The notes under the pieces were generated by a model, which ran no database searches, was not told the origin of the DNA, and saw only the letters and a program-made list of their open reading frames with translations. From Sialis fuliginosa (lineage: Eukaryota > Arthropoda > Insecta > Megaloptera > Sialidae), in contig OY540811.1 of the NCBI GenBank assembly GCA_961205875.1, positions 18,283,248-18,347,247 on the forward strand: 64,000 bases of DNA, in the 5' to 3' direction. A program made the position numbers and the translations under genes. Numbering within the stretch: the first letter of the stretch is position 1; every line of letters starts with the position of its first letter. Positions 25,896-37,400 of the stretch are shown here, piece by piece.

Positions 25896-26654
25896 TACAG
25901 GATGTCCCGTAAACATATCGACAAACTTTCAGAAGTTGTCGAGGACATCAAAACAATCGATTTTTGATAACAAACTCATGTCTGCAAACGAACCGTTTTA
26001 ACAGTAGAGCAAAAGTAATGACCTCGCACAAAAGCAATAGATTTTGCTTTTTGGTTGAAATTATTTGTAGCTTAAGGAAATTATAGTTGAAAGTAAGCTG
26101 ATCAAAAGTTGTAATGGATACAACCTATGAAAATCCATTATTTCTGCTCCAGGAGGCACTAAACATTCTATGTTTGTGTTTATTTTTATATTTATCTTCT
26201 TAAGGTTCAACTTTTTAGAATTACCTAGACAATATACAGAAATAATTTTTTATCACATTTATTAATTTTGTACAAAAGGGCCCAACCAAAAAAAAAAAAG
26301 TCACCAAATGTTCTAAAAAAATTCTTTCTACTTATTCATTGACCGATTAAAAGCACACCTTCAGGAGATAAAAATAAATATGTATTAAACATAAAATGTT
26401 TCGAAGCCCTCTGGAGCAGAAATTATGGATTTTCGTAGGTTGCGCCCATTAAAACTTTTGATCAGTACAGTTTGGACTATAATTTCTACAAAAAATTTCA
26501 ACCAAAAGGTAAAATTCATTACATTATTGTGGGGTCATTTCGTTTGCTCTACTGTTAAAACGGCTCGTTTACGGATATGGGTTTATTAAGCGATTATTTT
26601 AATGTCCTCTATAACTCATAAAATTTTGTCGGTATGTTTACGGGATAGCCTGAA
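25896..26654. mobile_element. Fold-back element, TACAGGATGTCCCG end
   Basis: The left half starts TACAGGATGTCCCGTAAACA. The right half ends with the inverse TGTTTACGGGATAGCCTGA. Inner pairs include GCTCTACTGTTAAAACGG with its complement and TTTCTGCTCCAG with CTGGAGCAGAAAT. The centre is at about 26275, with little loop. There is no open frame. Confidence 0.8.
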
Positions 26655-26659
26655 TATAG

Positions 26660-28080
26660 ATTTGACTAATCAATTACAACTTAATGATGAATTAGAGCAT
26701 TAAAAATACATATAATATTACAGTGAGTTCCCATTTCTAAAAGAAGGAAACCAGTACATTTATTTAAATACCTAGTTTTATTGAGCATTGAAAATGTCGC
26801 GGGCCGATGCCATTAATTTCTAGTTCATGGAAAAGTCTAAAAAATATTAAAAATCAATTTTTTTTTGATCATAGACTGCTACAGTTATTTATATATTTAT
26901 TCTTTATATGTTTTGGTTTTTTCAAAATAAGACTACAAAATCTTGATTGAAATGAAATAAAACCTAAAAATATAATGTTAAGACGTAAAAAATTTCATAA
27001 ATTATATTTACTCTTATGTAATGTATAAAAGTAAACAAAAATATTCAAACTAAATTAATGTTTGTTTGTATAAAAATCAACAAAATTCGTACAATATGTA
27101 GTGAATAGAATTTACTGCTTGATTTAGTACTGTCTGTAATTTTACCAGCCGAGAGATTTATTTTAGTTTATATCATTTCATAAACAAAAATAAGTATGAT
27201 ACGTATAACCACAACACCAAAAATAAATCAAACATTTTAATTTTTTGTAAGGCAACATGTAAATTGGAAAAACCGAGTAAATAAATCCTAATATATATAT
27301 ATATATAATATATATTATATTCATAGCAAGAATGATATTAACTTAAACGATACTGAAAAAGCGTATTCGAAATTATAAACATATGTATTTAACTATAAAC
27401 ATGTTTGAATTTTGTTTACATAAGATAATTTTGATAATATCACATTGTTATCATGCAGTTAATTTCCAGACTAATTTGTATTCAGTTTTTGTTATAGCGG
27501 TTTTAAAATTAAAGCAGATTAAAGTGTCATACATATTTGAGCATATTTATTTGGTTTACAAATTTTTGTCTACATACTAAAAACCGTTTTTAGGGTTCCA
27601 AAGAAAAATATCTCGTAAACTATATGACAGACCAACGTAAGTTACAATGGAAATAAACCCGGAAGAAGATACCGAATAATTTTAATTGATTTATTATTAT
27701 TGTCATTTGATGTGGATTAGGCCTACTGTAGATACCACATGAAAAAACGTGCCCAGTAGGTACTCTACCCCCGTGGTGATGTGGCAAAGAGTATTTTTTT
27801 AATCAGTTATCTCAACTTTATCGCTCAGTTTATTTTAAAATGAAAAGAAAAAAAGTATAGACACATTTTTTGTGTAGAGTTTTATAAGCTACAATTTTCT
27901 TCATTACTATTTTTCTCGAAAAATTGATAATTTTTGAGATATTTGCAAAAAATTATAATTTCCTCTCCTTAAAAACAAAAACAAACGGCTCAAGTTAATG
28001 GATACTTTTCAGGGTATGTTTAGGAAATCAAAATAAAAATATCCACAAAAATCCAGCTTGGTCGGATTTTTTTAGAAAAT
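26660..28080. other. AT-rich non-coding DNA
   Basis: A TA microsatellite is at about 27292-27318. A short TTTAGGGTTCCAAAGAAA fragment of the 28086 repeat family is near 27588. No gene seen. Confidence 0.45.
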
Positions 28081-28085
28081 AAACC

Positions 28086-28790
28086 TCTTTTTAGGGTTCC
28101 GAAGAAACTATTAATTTCACTTTGTCGTCCGTCCGTCTGTTCTTTTCAGTTAAAGTGAAATATCTCGTAAACTATATAAACTCGAAATTAAAAAGATGTA
28201 CAGTTTTGTTGAAAAAATAATTTTTCAAGGGAGGAGGTCCAAGGAGCTAAAGCTATGTAAAAAAAAATGTTTTATACCAAGGCATGAGGTACGTCAAAAT
28301 GTATAACCAAACCAGTACAATTTGACCTTTTTCTTTTTTTTTCTAAATAAAAAATGGCGCTTGCAGGGGGCTTTAAAGCAAATCCAAGAAAAAAACAAAA
28401 AAATTGAATACCAAAACGTGTGGGGTATTATAATGTAGATCTCTATTAGTAGAATATGACCATATTTTTTTTTCTAGCTCAAAAATGGTGCCTGTGGGGC
28501 AGTAATTTATATTGTTCAACCCCCCCTCTAACTCGGTAACTACTTGCTCAAAAAATCTGAAAAAAATTGGTAACGAGGCTTTGGTGGGACTACCAACGAC
28601 AAATATTAAAGTCAACAATATTATTTAAAATTTTGGAGAAATAAAGAGAGACGTCTTAAAATTTTTTTATTTTTATTTTCATATTTACGCATGTAGGGTG
28701 TCAAAATTTAGATCTGAATTAGTAGAATATGACACAATTTTTAAATTATTTTCTAACTCAAAAATGCAACTCTTATAGTATACACTCGTG
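28086..28790 (+). repeat. Dispersed repeat, GGGTTCCGAAG family, longest copy
   Basis: Starts TTTTTAGGGTTCCGAAGAAA and contains three diverged modules. Each has a TAGTAGAATATGAC-like or AGTACAATTTGACC block followed by a T-run, CTAA-TCAAAAATGG and a purine-rich tract (about 28300, 28445 and 28720). The same three modules occur inverted at about 51620-52203. There is no coding potential that I trust. Confidence 0.75.
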
Positions 28791-28908
28791 TATGTTTTAA
28801 CCAATCTTTTTTATTAGTTTAATATTTATATAAATATTATTATAATATAAGCTAGTATTAAATAAACTTATAATTTTATGTATCACAAAACTATTCATGT
28901 TTTTAAGA

Positions 28909-29595
28909 TAGGGGAGAGCGGGGATATTCGGCACCCCCCATCTATCTCGTGATTTAGTTAGTTTGAAAATCTGATTTTTTTATCATCGGTGCGCTGACAA
29001 GTGCCGACAATACAGACGGATTTTCTTAGAAGTTGAGGATATGTAGCGTTGACACGAATCAAAAACGACTTTTGATGACGTGCTTTGGAGATTTTTCAAA
29101 CTTTTCAGTTTCTACTGGTAATTCACACGCAAATTGAAAAAAATGTAAGTAAAATACTTCAAATAGATGATATTGAACGTTGATTCGGTGTTTGTTTATA
29201 AGGATTTGTATGTGGAAAGTAGATAGAGATATCCGTAAAATATGCCTGTGGGGATATTCGGCCCCTGAAAAGCTGGGGCTATTCGGTCCTCTGTGTTTAT
29301 AACGCACGGAACCTGGTGTGTAAAGAACAGTCAAGATTTAATTATTTTTCTATTCAGAATGTCAAAAGGGAGGGGGCCGAATATCCTCGCGTTTTTTTAA
29401 AGTATCGATTTTGACACTTTTGACTATTTTTATTCCAACTTATAGTCAGACATTTTTTCAGTTATAGAGTAACCATATTATGTTTTTGATACATTTTCTC
29501 AACAAACCATCAACGAATCGTTTACAAAAAGTTGCATTTTGTTCCTGAAAAACGCAATTGAAAAAAAGGTGGCCGAATAGCCCCGCTCTCCCCTA
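28909..29595. mobile_element. MITE with GGGGAGAGCGGGG ends and TA borders
   Basis: The left end is TAGGGGAGAGCGGGGATATT; the right end, read inversely, is TAGGGGAGAGCGGGGCTATT. The two agree over about 24 bp with one difference, and both start with TA. Inner copies of GGGGATATTCGGCCCC and GGGGCTATTCGGTCC are at about 29252 and 29275, and GGGGGCCGAATATCC at about 29373. This suggests repeated subterminal sites. No transposase was seen. Confidence 0.8.
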
Positions 29596-29816
29596 CATAT
29601 GATTTATACATATTTATACATATTTATACATACAACGATTTCATGGAAATGCATAATAACTTTTGTATTTAATACTTCCTAAGCTAGTGCAGAAAACTTT
29701 GTTAATAGTAAATATGATGCAGAATATTAGATTTCAACATTTATGTTAATGCATTGTTTATGTAAACATATTTTATTGTAAACATTAGAAATGTAAATTA
29801 TCTACTTTTAAACTTA

Positions 29817-29971
29817 TACAGGCTGCTCGCCAGAACCGAATGATCTTTGTTAACTTTGTTATTATTGGAGCTAGAATTATTAGATGAATAATGGCGATCT
29901 TAAAAAAACAATTGAATGTCGAATTTCAGAGATATATTGAAATATAACTTTTTTTAATGGAATAGCCTGTA
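29817..29971. mobile_element. Small MITE, TACAGGCT ends
   Basis: A 155-bp segment from TACAGGCTGCTCGCC to GGAATAGCCTGTA. The terminal 8 bp are inverted and TA sits at both borders. Non-coding. Confidence 0.5.
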
Positions 29972-31130
29972 TATTCCATTTAATAAAAGTCTTATACATG
30001 TATGGGCTTATAGATCATAGATAATGTGTAAAACGAAGTCAGGCATAATCTAGCCACGGCACGTTACATCAAAAAAAAAAGACGAAAGTAACGGACTTCA
30101 ACATTTATTTTGCTAGGCCTGATATGATTCCACTATCATACAAAATATTTAAGTGGAATATATTTTTATAGAAGAAAAAATTAAGTTTTATGTTACTTTA
30201 TCTACAAAGTTCTAAATTAAATTATAAAAGTATGCATGCCTGGGGGTTTTAAATTCCAATACAATCAGTGGATATGGAATATAGTTCACGTTTGGATTTT
30301 ATGTTCAATGTATATATAATTGGATTCTATTCTGTATACTTTATATTAATAGCCATCTAATGCTGATTAAAAAAAGAAAACGTAATTTCTTACTAAAAAT
30401 ATGAATTTTTAACATGATATTACAATTTATGATATTATTAGAGTAAGAAGATATACTACATATATTGAACAAATAAAGTGGTTTTATATTTTGATATAAC
30501 ATATTTCGTTAAAGTAAAGAAGTTGTTAGTATTTTATGGATATTAATGTTCTTGTAAATAATTGAATCGAGTTTTTTTTACAAGGAAACGTTTTAAGATG
30601 TATTATATAGATTTTGGTAAGAACACGTGTAGTTAAATAAAAATTAAGAGACACATACTTTTTATACGTGTACATATTGCCAATAGCCATTGAGGTTGTG
30701 AAAACTTCTTAAAATTTAATTTTTTTCGTTTTTCTTTAATAACATAGAAACTATAAAAACTTTTTTTTTTATAATTTCGATAGTATAGCCAGTTCTTCAA
30801 AATATTCCAGTGTCTCCCTCCCCGTACCTCAGACATATATTTTCGAGTATATCATGATAACCCTCGAGTTTTAAGTTGATAGAAATTATGATATGTGTTT
30901 CTTCAGATTGCAGTTAAGTTTTTAGTGGCGCAATCTAGGAGGTGGGGCTAGAGGTAACTACCCTCCTCTCAAGCTGCTAGATCTAAAATGGTTGATAAAA
31001 TTGTAGAATGAGGTTAACGGTTAAACATATATTATAAGAAACAAACCACATATGTATGCTATACGCGAATGCATAAAATGTCAACATTGAAATATGTCAC
31101 AACTCTTATTTTATGAGATTATATGTAAGT
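29972..31130. other. AT-rich non-coding DNA
   Basis: No supported gene or element. Confidence 0.4.
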
Positions 31131-31139
31131 AGGAGTGTA

Positions 31140-31262
31140 TTAATACTAAACCGATTATAAAAAGAAAGATCGAGTGAAAATTTTGAAATCGTAGAATAAT
31201 TTTTCTTTAAAGAATGATCACAAAGCTTTTCATATTTTCGATAATAAAACAACTCATAACAA
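31140..31262 (+). repeat. Fragment of the 46835/49855 repeat family
   Basis: The blocks AAAATTTTGAAATCGTAGAATAA and GATCACAAAGCTTTTCATAT recur in near-identical order near 47250-47290 and 50430-50500. Confidence 0.5.
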
Positions 31263-31375
31263 ATAGTATAGGAGCCAGCTGCAAAATCGGTGTAGATTTA
31301 ACAACCGTCTGCCGTTGTGGTTTTTTTGAAGTACTCACTCAGACAAAGCTCGGACGATGAGTCCGGTCCACCAGC

Positions 31376-31640
31376 TTGTAGGGATTTAATAGATAGGGCC
31401 TACGAAAAATACGCAGAAAAAAATCACGTAACAACCGTTTGAATGAGACGGTTGCTTATAGTAGACCCCAATTAAAGATGTTTTGGATATACGGCAGAAA
31501 TTTTTGCGTAGGGGTTTAATTACAGGGGCCTCTCAAAATTTCGACCCAAAAAAATCAGATAACAACCGGACCAGATCTGGTGCAAAATGTTTATTTGGAC
31601 GTATACTTATATAAAAACCTAATGGCAGAATTTTTTATGT
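31376..31640 (+). repeat. Diverged tandem modules of about 125-135 bp
   Basis: Successive blocks share GGCAGAA-TTTTT, TGTAGGG/CGTAGGGG-TTTAAT, an AGG-CCTAC or GGGGCCTC tract and an ATAACAACCG box (31433 and 31558). They lead directly into the palindrome at 31632. Confidence 0.45.
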
Positions 31641-32396
31641 AGGGACTTCGGTGCTATAAGGCCTACAAATGGCCAGAATTGGGCCCCAATCTTAAAAATG
31701 CTGTAAAATCTAAAATATCGAATGAAAATTTCTGCCGCGCGGTGTATGCCTTAGTTATGAACTATAAAATAGATATATACCCATGGCAGAAGTTTTTATT
31801 CATGCAGTTCCCACTCCCAGCTCCCCCAAAAGGTAAATTTGGATTAGTAATAAAATGCACTAAAAAAATCATAACAAATAGGCCTTTAAAGGTTTATAAA
31901 CATAAAATGGTAATATATTATTATATGTAATGTTAGACACCGCCCGTGCCCCCCCTCTTACAATTATATATTATCATTTTAAAAGTTCATAAGCCATTAT
32001 AGACCTAATTGTAATGATTTTTTAGCAAATTTTATTACTAACCCAAATTTTCTCTTGGGGGTAAGGGGGGGGGGGGGAGTACGGGGGTGTCTAACATTAC
32101 ATACAATAATATATTATCATTTTATAAATTTATAAGCCTCTATAGGCCTATTTGTTATGATTTTTTTAGTGCATTTTATTACTAACCCAAATTTACCTTT
32201 TGGGGGAGCTGGGAGAGGGAACTGCATAAATAAAAACTTCTGCCATGGGTATATATCTATTTTATAGTTCATAACTAAGGCATACACCGCGCGGCAGAAA
32301 TTTTCATTCGATATTTTAGATTTTACAGCATTTTTAAGATTGGGGCCCAATTCTGGCCATTTGTAGGCCTTATAGCACCGAAGTCCCTACATAAAA
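31632..32396. repeat. Large palindrome with C/G-run core
   Basis: The arms (about 31632-31960 and 32060-32396) are almost perfect inverse copies. For example, GGCCAGAATTGGGCCCCAAT is present in both. Mirror-image open frames (31679-31930 plus, 32117-32350 minus) share their first 69 or so residues because of the palindrome and are not genes. A nested pair, TAATGTTAGACACC and GGTGTCTAACATTA, encloses CCCCCCCTC and a G13-like run. Only the left arm connects to the tandem modules upstream. Confidence 0.85.
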
Positions 32397-32639
32397 AACT
32401 GATTTTTTTAGAAAAAAGTTAAGAACAAAAAAAACTACATATAACTTAATGGGTCTAAATAATCATTGGTTGATACTGGAAATCGATAACACGTATAATA
32501 TTAAACCGGGTTTCAAATTTAAGCACTGTATCACAATGGGTTCTAAAAATATTAAATAAAAACTAATTTGAGACAAAATCTTTTTATTAAGATAATAATC
32601 TATGCAAAAAACCATACATATATTGTTTTAATTATTATT

Positions 32640-33543
32640 AATAATTAAAATAGAATGTTTTGAAAAAAAAATCCGGTTCCGGCCGGAATTTTATTGTGAA
32701 TTCCGGCGATTCCGATTCCAGCCAGAATTGAAAATTCAAGTTCCGGTACACCCTTAATTGTAAGGTAGATAGTTAAGTAAAAATGTTTTTCTTAGTTTTT
32801 AAACCGTGAAGAAGAAATTTGACCGACAATAATACTAATATTTTTTTTCAAACACAACCAGGATTTACTTGAAACTTAAAATAAATACCTACTTTACAAT
32901 ATAAATAATGAAACATGTATTTCACCATTTCTCAACACTCGACCCCTACGGCCACGGGGTTGAAAGGGGGTGGAACAGTCTGTATGAGAATTTTTTTTGT
33001 ATTCACTTGAATGAAATTTTATTCTACAAGACGAAGGGATGAGGTGAGGGGGATTGGTGTTAAATTTTAAAAATTGTGATATATCCACATAACTGTTCAT
33101 GATATAAAGGTAAATTCGGACAAAATAATATTCAATTAAAACAAAAATTTCGACATTCAACCCCTAATTACGTAATATTTGAACAAGGGTAGGTTTTTGA
33201 TATGTTTATTTGCATAGCTGCTTTAGTTATAAATGTTTTGGGAAAATAAAATAAAAATTTTGACATTTAATCCTTCATGGTGAGGATTGACGGGGGTGGG
33301 TTTTTGCAATTTTTAACTGAGAATATTTTTTTTTATACATGGAGGATTGTTATTAGCTTCATTCGATCCGACGAGAAAAAGACTACGGAGAAATAGGTTT
33401 CAGGGGAAAAAACAAGCCCCTATCTCGCATTGAAATTGAGATATTTACTATTTTGTATATAATGAATAAAATTAAAATAATATTTGTGCTGCTAACATAA
33501 AACAATTATATAACGCGGGCGAAACCGCGAACAGCCCGCTAGT
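32640..33543. repeat. Assorted repeat debris ending in GCGGGCGAAACCGCG
   Basis: TCCGGTTCCGGCCGGAATTT and TTCCGGCGATTCC (about 32670-32750) recall the CCGG-rich MITE at 2001-2360. ACGCGGGCGAAACCGCG followed by CAGCCCGCTAGTA (33512-33543) resembles the terminal block of dispersed repeats common in insect genomes. A related end is at about 36640-36666. Confidence 0.4.
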
Positions 33544-33865
33544 ATTGTATAATGTTGTCACATAATATTGATCTTGGCGATTTGGTTGTGTTATCGGCCA
33601 ATGTTTCGTCACACATTACAGTGGACATCTTGATAACACGACCAAATCGATGCGGCTTATACCCACAAGTCAAGAACCATATCAAGATCACCGCGGAAGT
33701 CTCAAGACTTATAATCCCTATAATAAATCATTTGATTTTAAATCATATCCAAAAAATACAGACAAATGTAATTTCCTGATGATCAAATAGTAATGAAAAA
33801 ATATAAACCATTTATCACATTTCAGCGATGACATATATTTAATACGAAACATAAAGAACGCTTAC

Positions 33866-34053
33866 CTTTACTGTTGGCTACCATTTGAGGCTTCTTTATC
33901 GTACTCCTGCAACAGCAGCACATATTGCGACAGTTCATAGCGTAGCTTCCATACACCAACGGATTCATGCAACTGTTCGAGACCGCCATTAGAAAGAGAG
34001 CATCTTGTACTCTTGTATCAATTTGCATAGCACTCTCTCTATCTATCATATAC
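33866..34053 (-). CDS. ACPR: Neuropeptide GPCR, internal exon with TM7 and start of C-tail
   Basis: This 188-nt exon has acceptor ATTTTCAG|GTA and donor AGTAAAG|GTAAGC. It supplies the G of the split Trp codon, then W-Y-M-I-D-R-E-S-A, the ECL3 signature shared by AKH and ACP receptors. TM7 follows with [11 protein letters not shown] (NPxxY), then Y-A-M-N-C-R-N-M and a C-C-C-C cluster after helix 8 that could be palmitoylated. The [14 protein letters not shown] form of TM7 is the main reason for preferring ACPR over AKHR, which usually has a F-A-C-T-N-S-C-M-N-P form (recalled, not searched). It exits in phase 1, so at least one more coding exon must lie at lower coordinates. I could not identify it. 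Confidence 0.88.
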
Positions 34054-34263
34054 CTGAAAATCGTATAGGCATATAAGTAACTATCCGTATAGGTTATAAT
34101 TTTTTTTTGATAAACGTACAGAATTTCGTTTTTAGTCATAGTAAGTTTTAGTTATTACATTTTTCCAATATCTTTTCTATCCCATTACCTAAATACCATG
34201 TATTTTTATGGAGAGGTATGGGTAAATGGTATTTAAACTATTTTCTTTAAATCCTTTGTACTG

Positions 34264-34760
34264 AACCCTTAATAAGAATTGTAAATTTTACAAACGTTAC
34301 TGATAACGTGGGGTATTTGTGGCCCCCACTGAAGATTTGCTTTTGGTAAGATAGTTTCAATAATGAAACTGGATAAAAATGTTTATAAATGGTATATAAT
34401 ATATTCATTTACTAGCTTTTATTACCATTATTTTACTAAATATCTACGAGAAATAAATTTTTTTTAATTGAACACAAATATTTTTCTTTCTTATCTAATG
34501 TAAACTAAAAAAACATGTTTATATGCCCATAATTAAAAATTTAAAATCAACTGATATTGTGGGGGTCGGACGGCCCTCAACTCGCACGTATCTTCGTCCC
34601 TGAAGGTGCTTAAACGCCGAACGTCCGGCACCCGCCGCGAGTCACGACGTAATGATTTTACTTAAAATGGCGGGTGCGCACAATGCTTAGATTTTTAGAA
34701 AAACATCAAAACATGACCTGTGGGGGCCGGCCGGCCTCCACAATACCAGTTAAGGGTTAA
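34264..34760. mobile_element. GC-rich MITE with AACCCTTAA ends (piggyBac-like)
   Basis: The right end reads CCAGTTAAGGGTTAA. The left end is the inverse, shortened to AACCCTTAA. Subterminal blocks GTGGGGTATTTGTGGCCCCC, TGTGGGGGTCGGACGGCC and TGTGGGGGCCGGCCGGCC stand out from the AT-rich intron. TTAA at the right border suggests piggyBac-type targeting, but the left border is unclear. It lies 0.2 kb from the TM7 exon. Confidence 0.45.
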
Positions 34761-34764
34761 TATA

Positions 34765-36335
34765 AAAAAATATTATATTAGGATATAATTCAATTTCGAT
34801 TCATATATTTTAATATACATAAGTGTTATAAATTAATTAATCTCAATATCAATTAAAAATTATTTAAACCAGGGATGTATTAGGCCAATAAGCTCTTCTA
34901 TTTATTTCATATATTTTTGTTAAGTACATACTTGTTCAACGTGTATGGTTAAAATAAAATAAAAGATCATGTGAATATACTCCCTAGAATCTAGATGACA
35001 CCCTTTTTATCCAATATTATAAATACAAATTCTTTTATATATTAATTATTAATTAATATTAATCTTCTACATATATTACACAAATTTTTCAGAGGAGAAA
35101 AGAAGAATTCATGAAATATACGAAAACCTACATCAACAATACAAAACTGACACTAACACTTTCAAAGAAACTAACAAAATTAGCCAAAGCTGAAACTAGG
35201 AAAATATTTCTATTGAATAGAAAAAAGATATTACACCAAAAATTTTGATAAATAATGATGAATTCATAAACAGATGAAACGTATAAAAAATAAAAGGAAT
35301 GTTATATCTTACTATTAATATCTGATTTTTCTTTTAACCAATAACCTTAACCACGCAAACAAAAATTAACCCAATATTAAATTACTGATGCACGTACATA
35401 TATTTAAGTTTACTAAAAAAAATTTATTAAAAATTACCGATAATCAATTTTAAGAAGTATATTTACATTAATTGTTTCCATATTTTTAATCATAGAACAA
35501 GAATTTAAATTTATTTTGTATTCTGCAGTACTTTTTTGTGTCGATATTTCTCGTAAACGCTTCATCAAGACATATTTTTCTAATTTGATGTACATTTATC
35601 ATACATGTGTGTCCAATTAACAAAAAAAAATAAAAAACTATAAAATACAAGAAAAATAAAAGGGCCCACTGCTCCCATATGTCCCTTATTTAAATATATA
35701 TTGTCTAATAATGAAAATCACTTCCCTTTTCGGGCACATGTGTATATCAATTTTATTGCTTAAAATAATTTTCTCGATTAAATCTTAAAGTTTGGCTTGC
35801 CTGCTAGTCCAGAATTAATATAAAAAATATAAATTTAATTGACTTATATTTAAAAATAACAGTATAACATTTCACTTTTCTTTAAATAAAATATCGAAAA
35901 AGGTAATAAAAAACATCATAAAAATAATTGAAACATGATAGGTAGACACCAACATTGTAAAAAAATAATTTTTTCATCAATAAATAAAAATAACTACCTA
36001 TCTAGTTCAAGTAATCAGATATTCGTGCTGAAAAACAAGACAAGTGTATTTTTGTTATATCATAATTTTTATTTATTTGTTTACCTTCTCATGTAACGCA
36101 TATTTCTTTAACCATTTTACTCTTGTTGATATGAGCATAACTTATCCTCGTATTTCTTGGGCTTTAAGAGAAGCATGTGTATAGATAAACACTATTAGAA
36201 CAAAAAGTTCACAAGGGCTTGAAAAATATTGAAAGTTAATACCTATTATATTGGTATTATCGAAAATTTTGAAAATGACATAAATAGGTAATGAGCACAT
36301 ATAGTCAAGCTAGGATATGCAAGTACTTATATAAA
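34765..36335. other. AT-rich intronic DNA
   Basis: No element or gene recognised. Confidence 0.4.
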
Positions 36336-36339
36336 GAAA

Positions 36340-36666
36340 TAACTCCTGAGTGACTTGCTCATCAACACTCAGTCCAAACCCTTGGACTTATGAACGTGAA
36401 ATTTTAAGGGTGTTACTTTTATGATGTAAGTACCAACTAAATGTTAAACTTTTGTATTTTAATACGTTTATGCACATAACTACTTACACATATTATAAAT
36501 ACATATATGTATGTTATGTATAGATAACCTTCTATTCAAATAAAAATATACGTACATCGCAATATTTAAAATAGTTCCGAAACAAATAATATGATTTTTA
36601 TAAATTGTAAACAAATGTACATAAAAATGAAAACAACGTGGGTAAAGCCTAGGGCGATTCGCTAGT
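36340..36666 (+). repeat. Dispersed repeat with TGAAATTT and CGATTCGCTAGTA end, copy 1
   Basis: Order: CTCATCAACACTCAGTCC, GGACTTATGAACGTGAAATT, TTATGATGTAAGTACCAACTAA, then GTGGGTAAAGCCTAGGGCGA with TTCGCTAGTA at the end. Copy 2 at 37196-37400 shares the first three blocks in a better preserved form. Confidence 0.5.
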
Positions 36667-37189
36667 ATGCATATAATAATTTCAATTAAATGAAAACACC
36701 CATTCTTTTAAAATGAAACCATCTCTAATACTCGTATGTAATATCAAATTACTCAGAAAAATAATAGTAAATATTGAATAAATGGGGCAAATTTTATTGT
36801 TTGGCATGGGATAGCGTCCGCATCGCTTTGAAAAATTAAATTGGAAAATTACCAACTGTAAATTTTTTTTTATAAAATAAAAATGTATTTTGTACTAAGA
36901 ATTCGTAATGGGTACAATACAAAATTTGATTTATTATTGTAAATTAAATGGCAAAAATATACGCAAAAACGACAAAGTTATTCCTGTAACTATTGTTTTT
37001 TTTTAATTAACAAAGCGAGATTGTAAATTTTGTAATCATTTTTAAAATCTACATTTTTACGCGTAATAATTAGAATACTCGTATTACAGTTTTTTACAAT
37101 AATTGTCATCCCTAGCTTAAAAAATTTAATAATAATTACCATAAATTAACAAAATTATTTTTCACTACCATTCTGAACTGAAAATCTAT

Positions 37190-37400
37190 ATTATAAGAAA
37201 TAGTTTGTTCACACACACTCACTCATTTACTCATCAAAGTAAAGCTCAATCTCTCGAAACTTAGAAACATGAAATTTTATAGGTTTCTTCTTTTTATGAC
37301 GTAAACACCCACTAAGAAAGAATGTTTCAAAATTGAACCCCTAAAAAGGAGAAAATGGTGTTAATTTTGTTTTATTTTGATACGTTTATCTAGCACAATT
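37190..37400 (+). repeat. Dispersed repeat, copy 2
   Basis: ACTCACTCATTTACTCATCA, CTCGAAACTTAGAAACATGA, TATGACGTAAACACCCACTA and AGAAAGAATGTTTCAAAATT. This arrangement is common among dispersed repeats of many insects. Class not assigned. Confidence 0.55.

Noticed and set aside
31335..31385. Possible hammerhead ribozyme (GGACGATGAGTCC)
   Set aside because: A small hairpin is present, but the CUGANGA and GAAA core boxes are not in the required order on either strand.
31679..32350. Two open frames starting with the same 69 or so residues on opposite strands
   Set aside because: Explained fully by the palindrome at 31632-32396. The A/T-rich composition and lack of any recognised domain argue against a gene.
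33822..34139. Longer single-ORF version of the TM7 exon, including 34054-34139 and 33822-33865
   Set aside because: The ends run past clear acceptor and donor sites, and only the 33866-34053 part matches the phases of the other exons.
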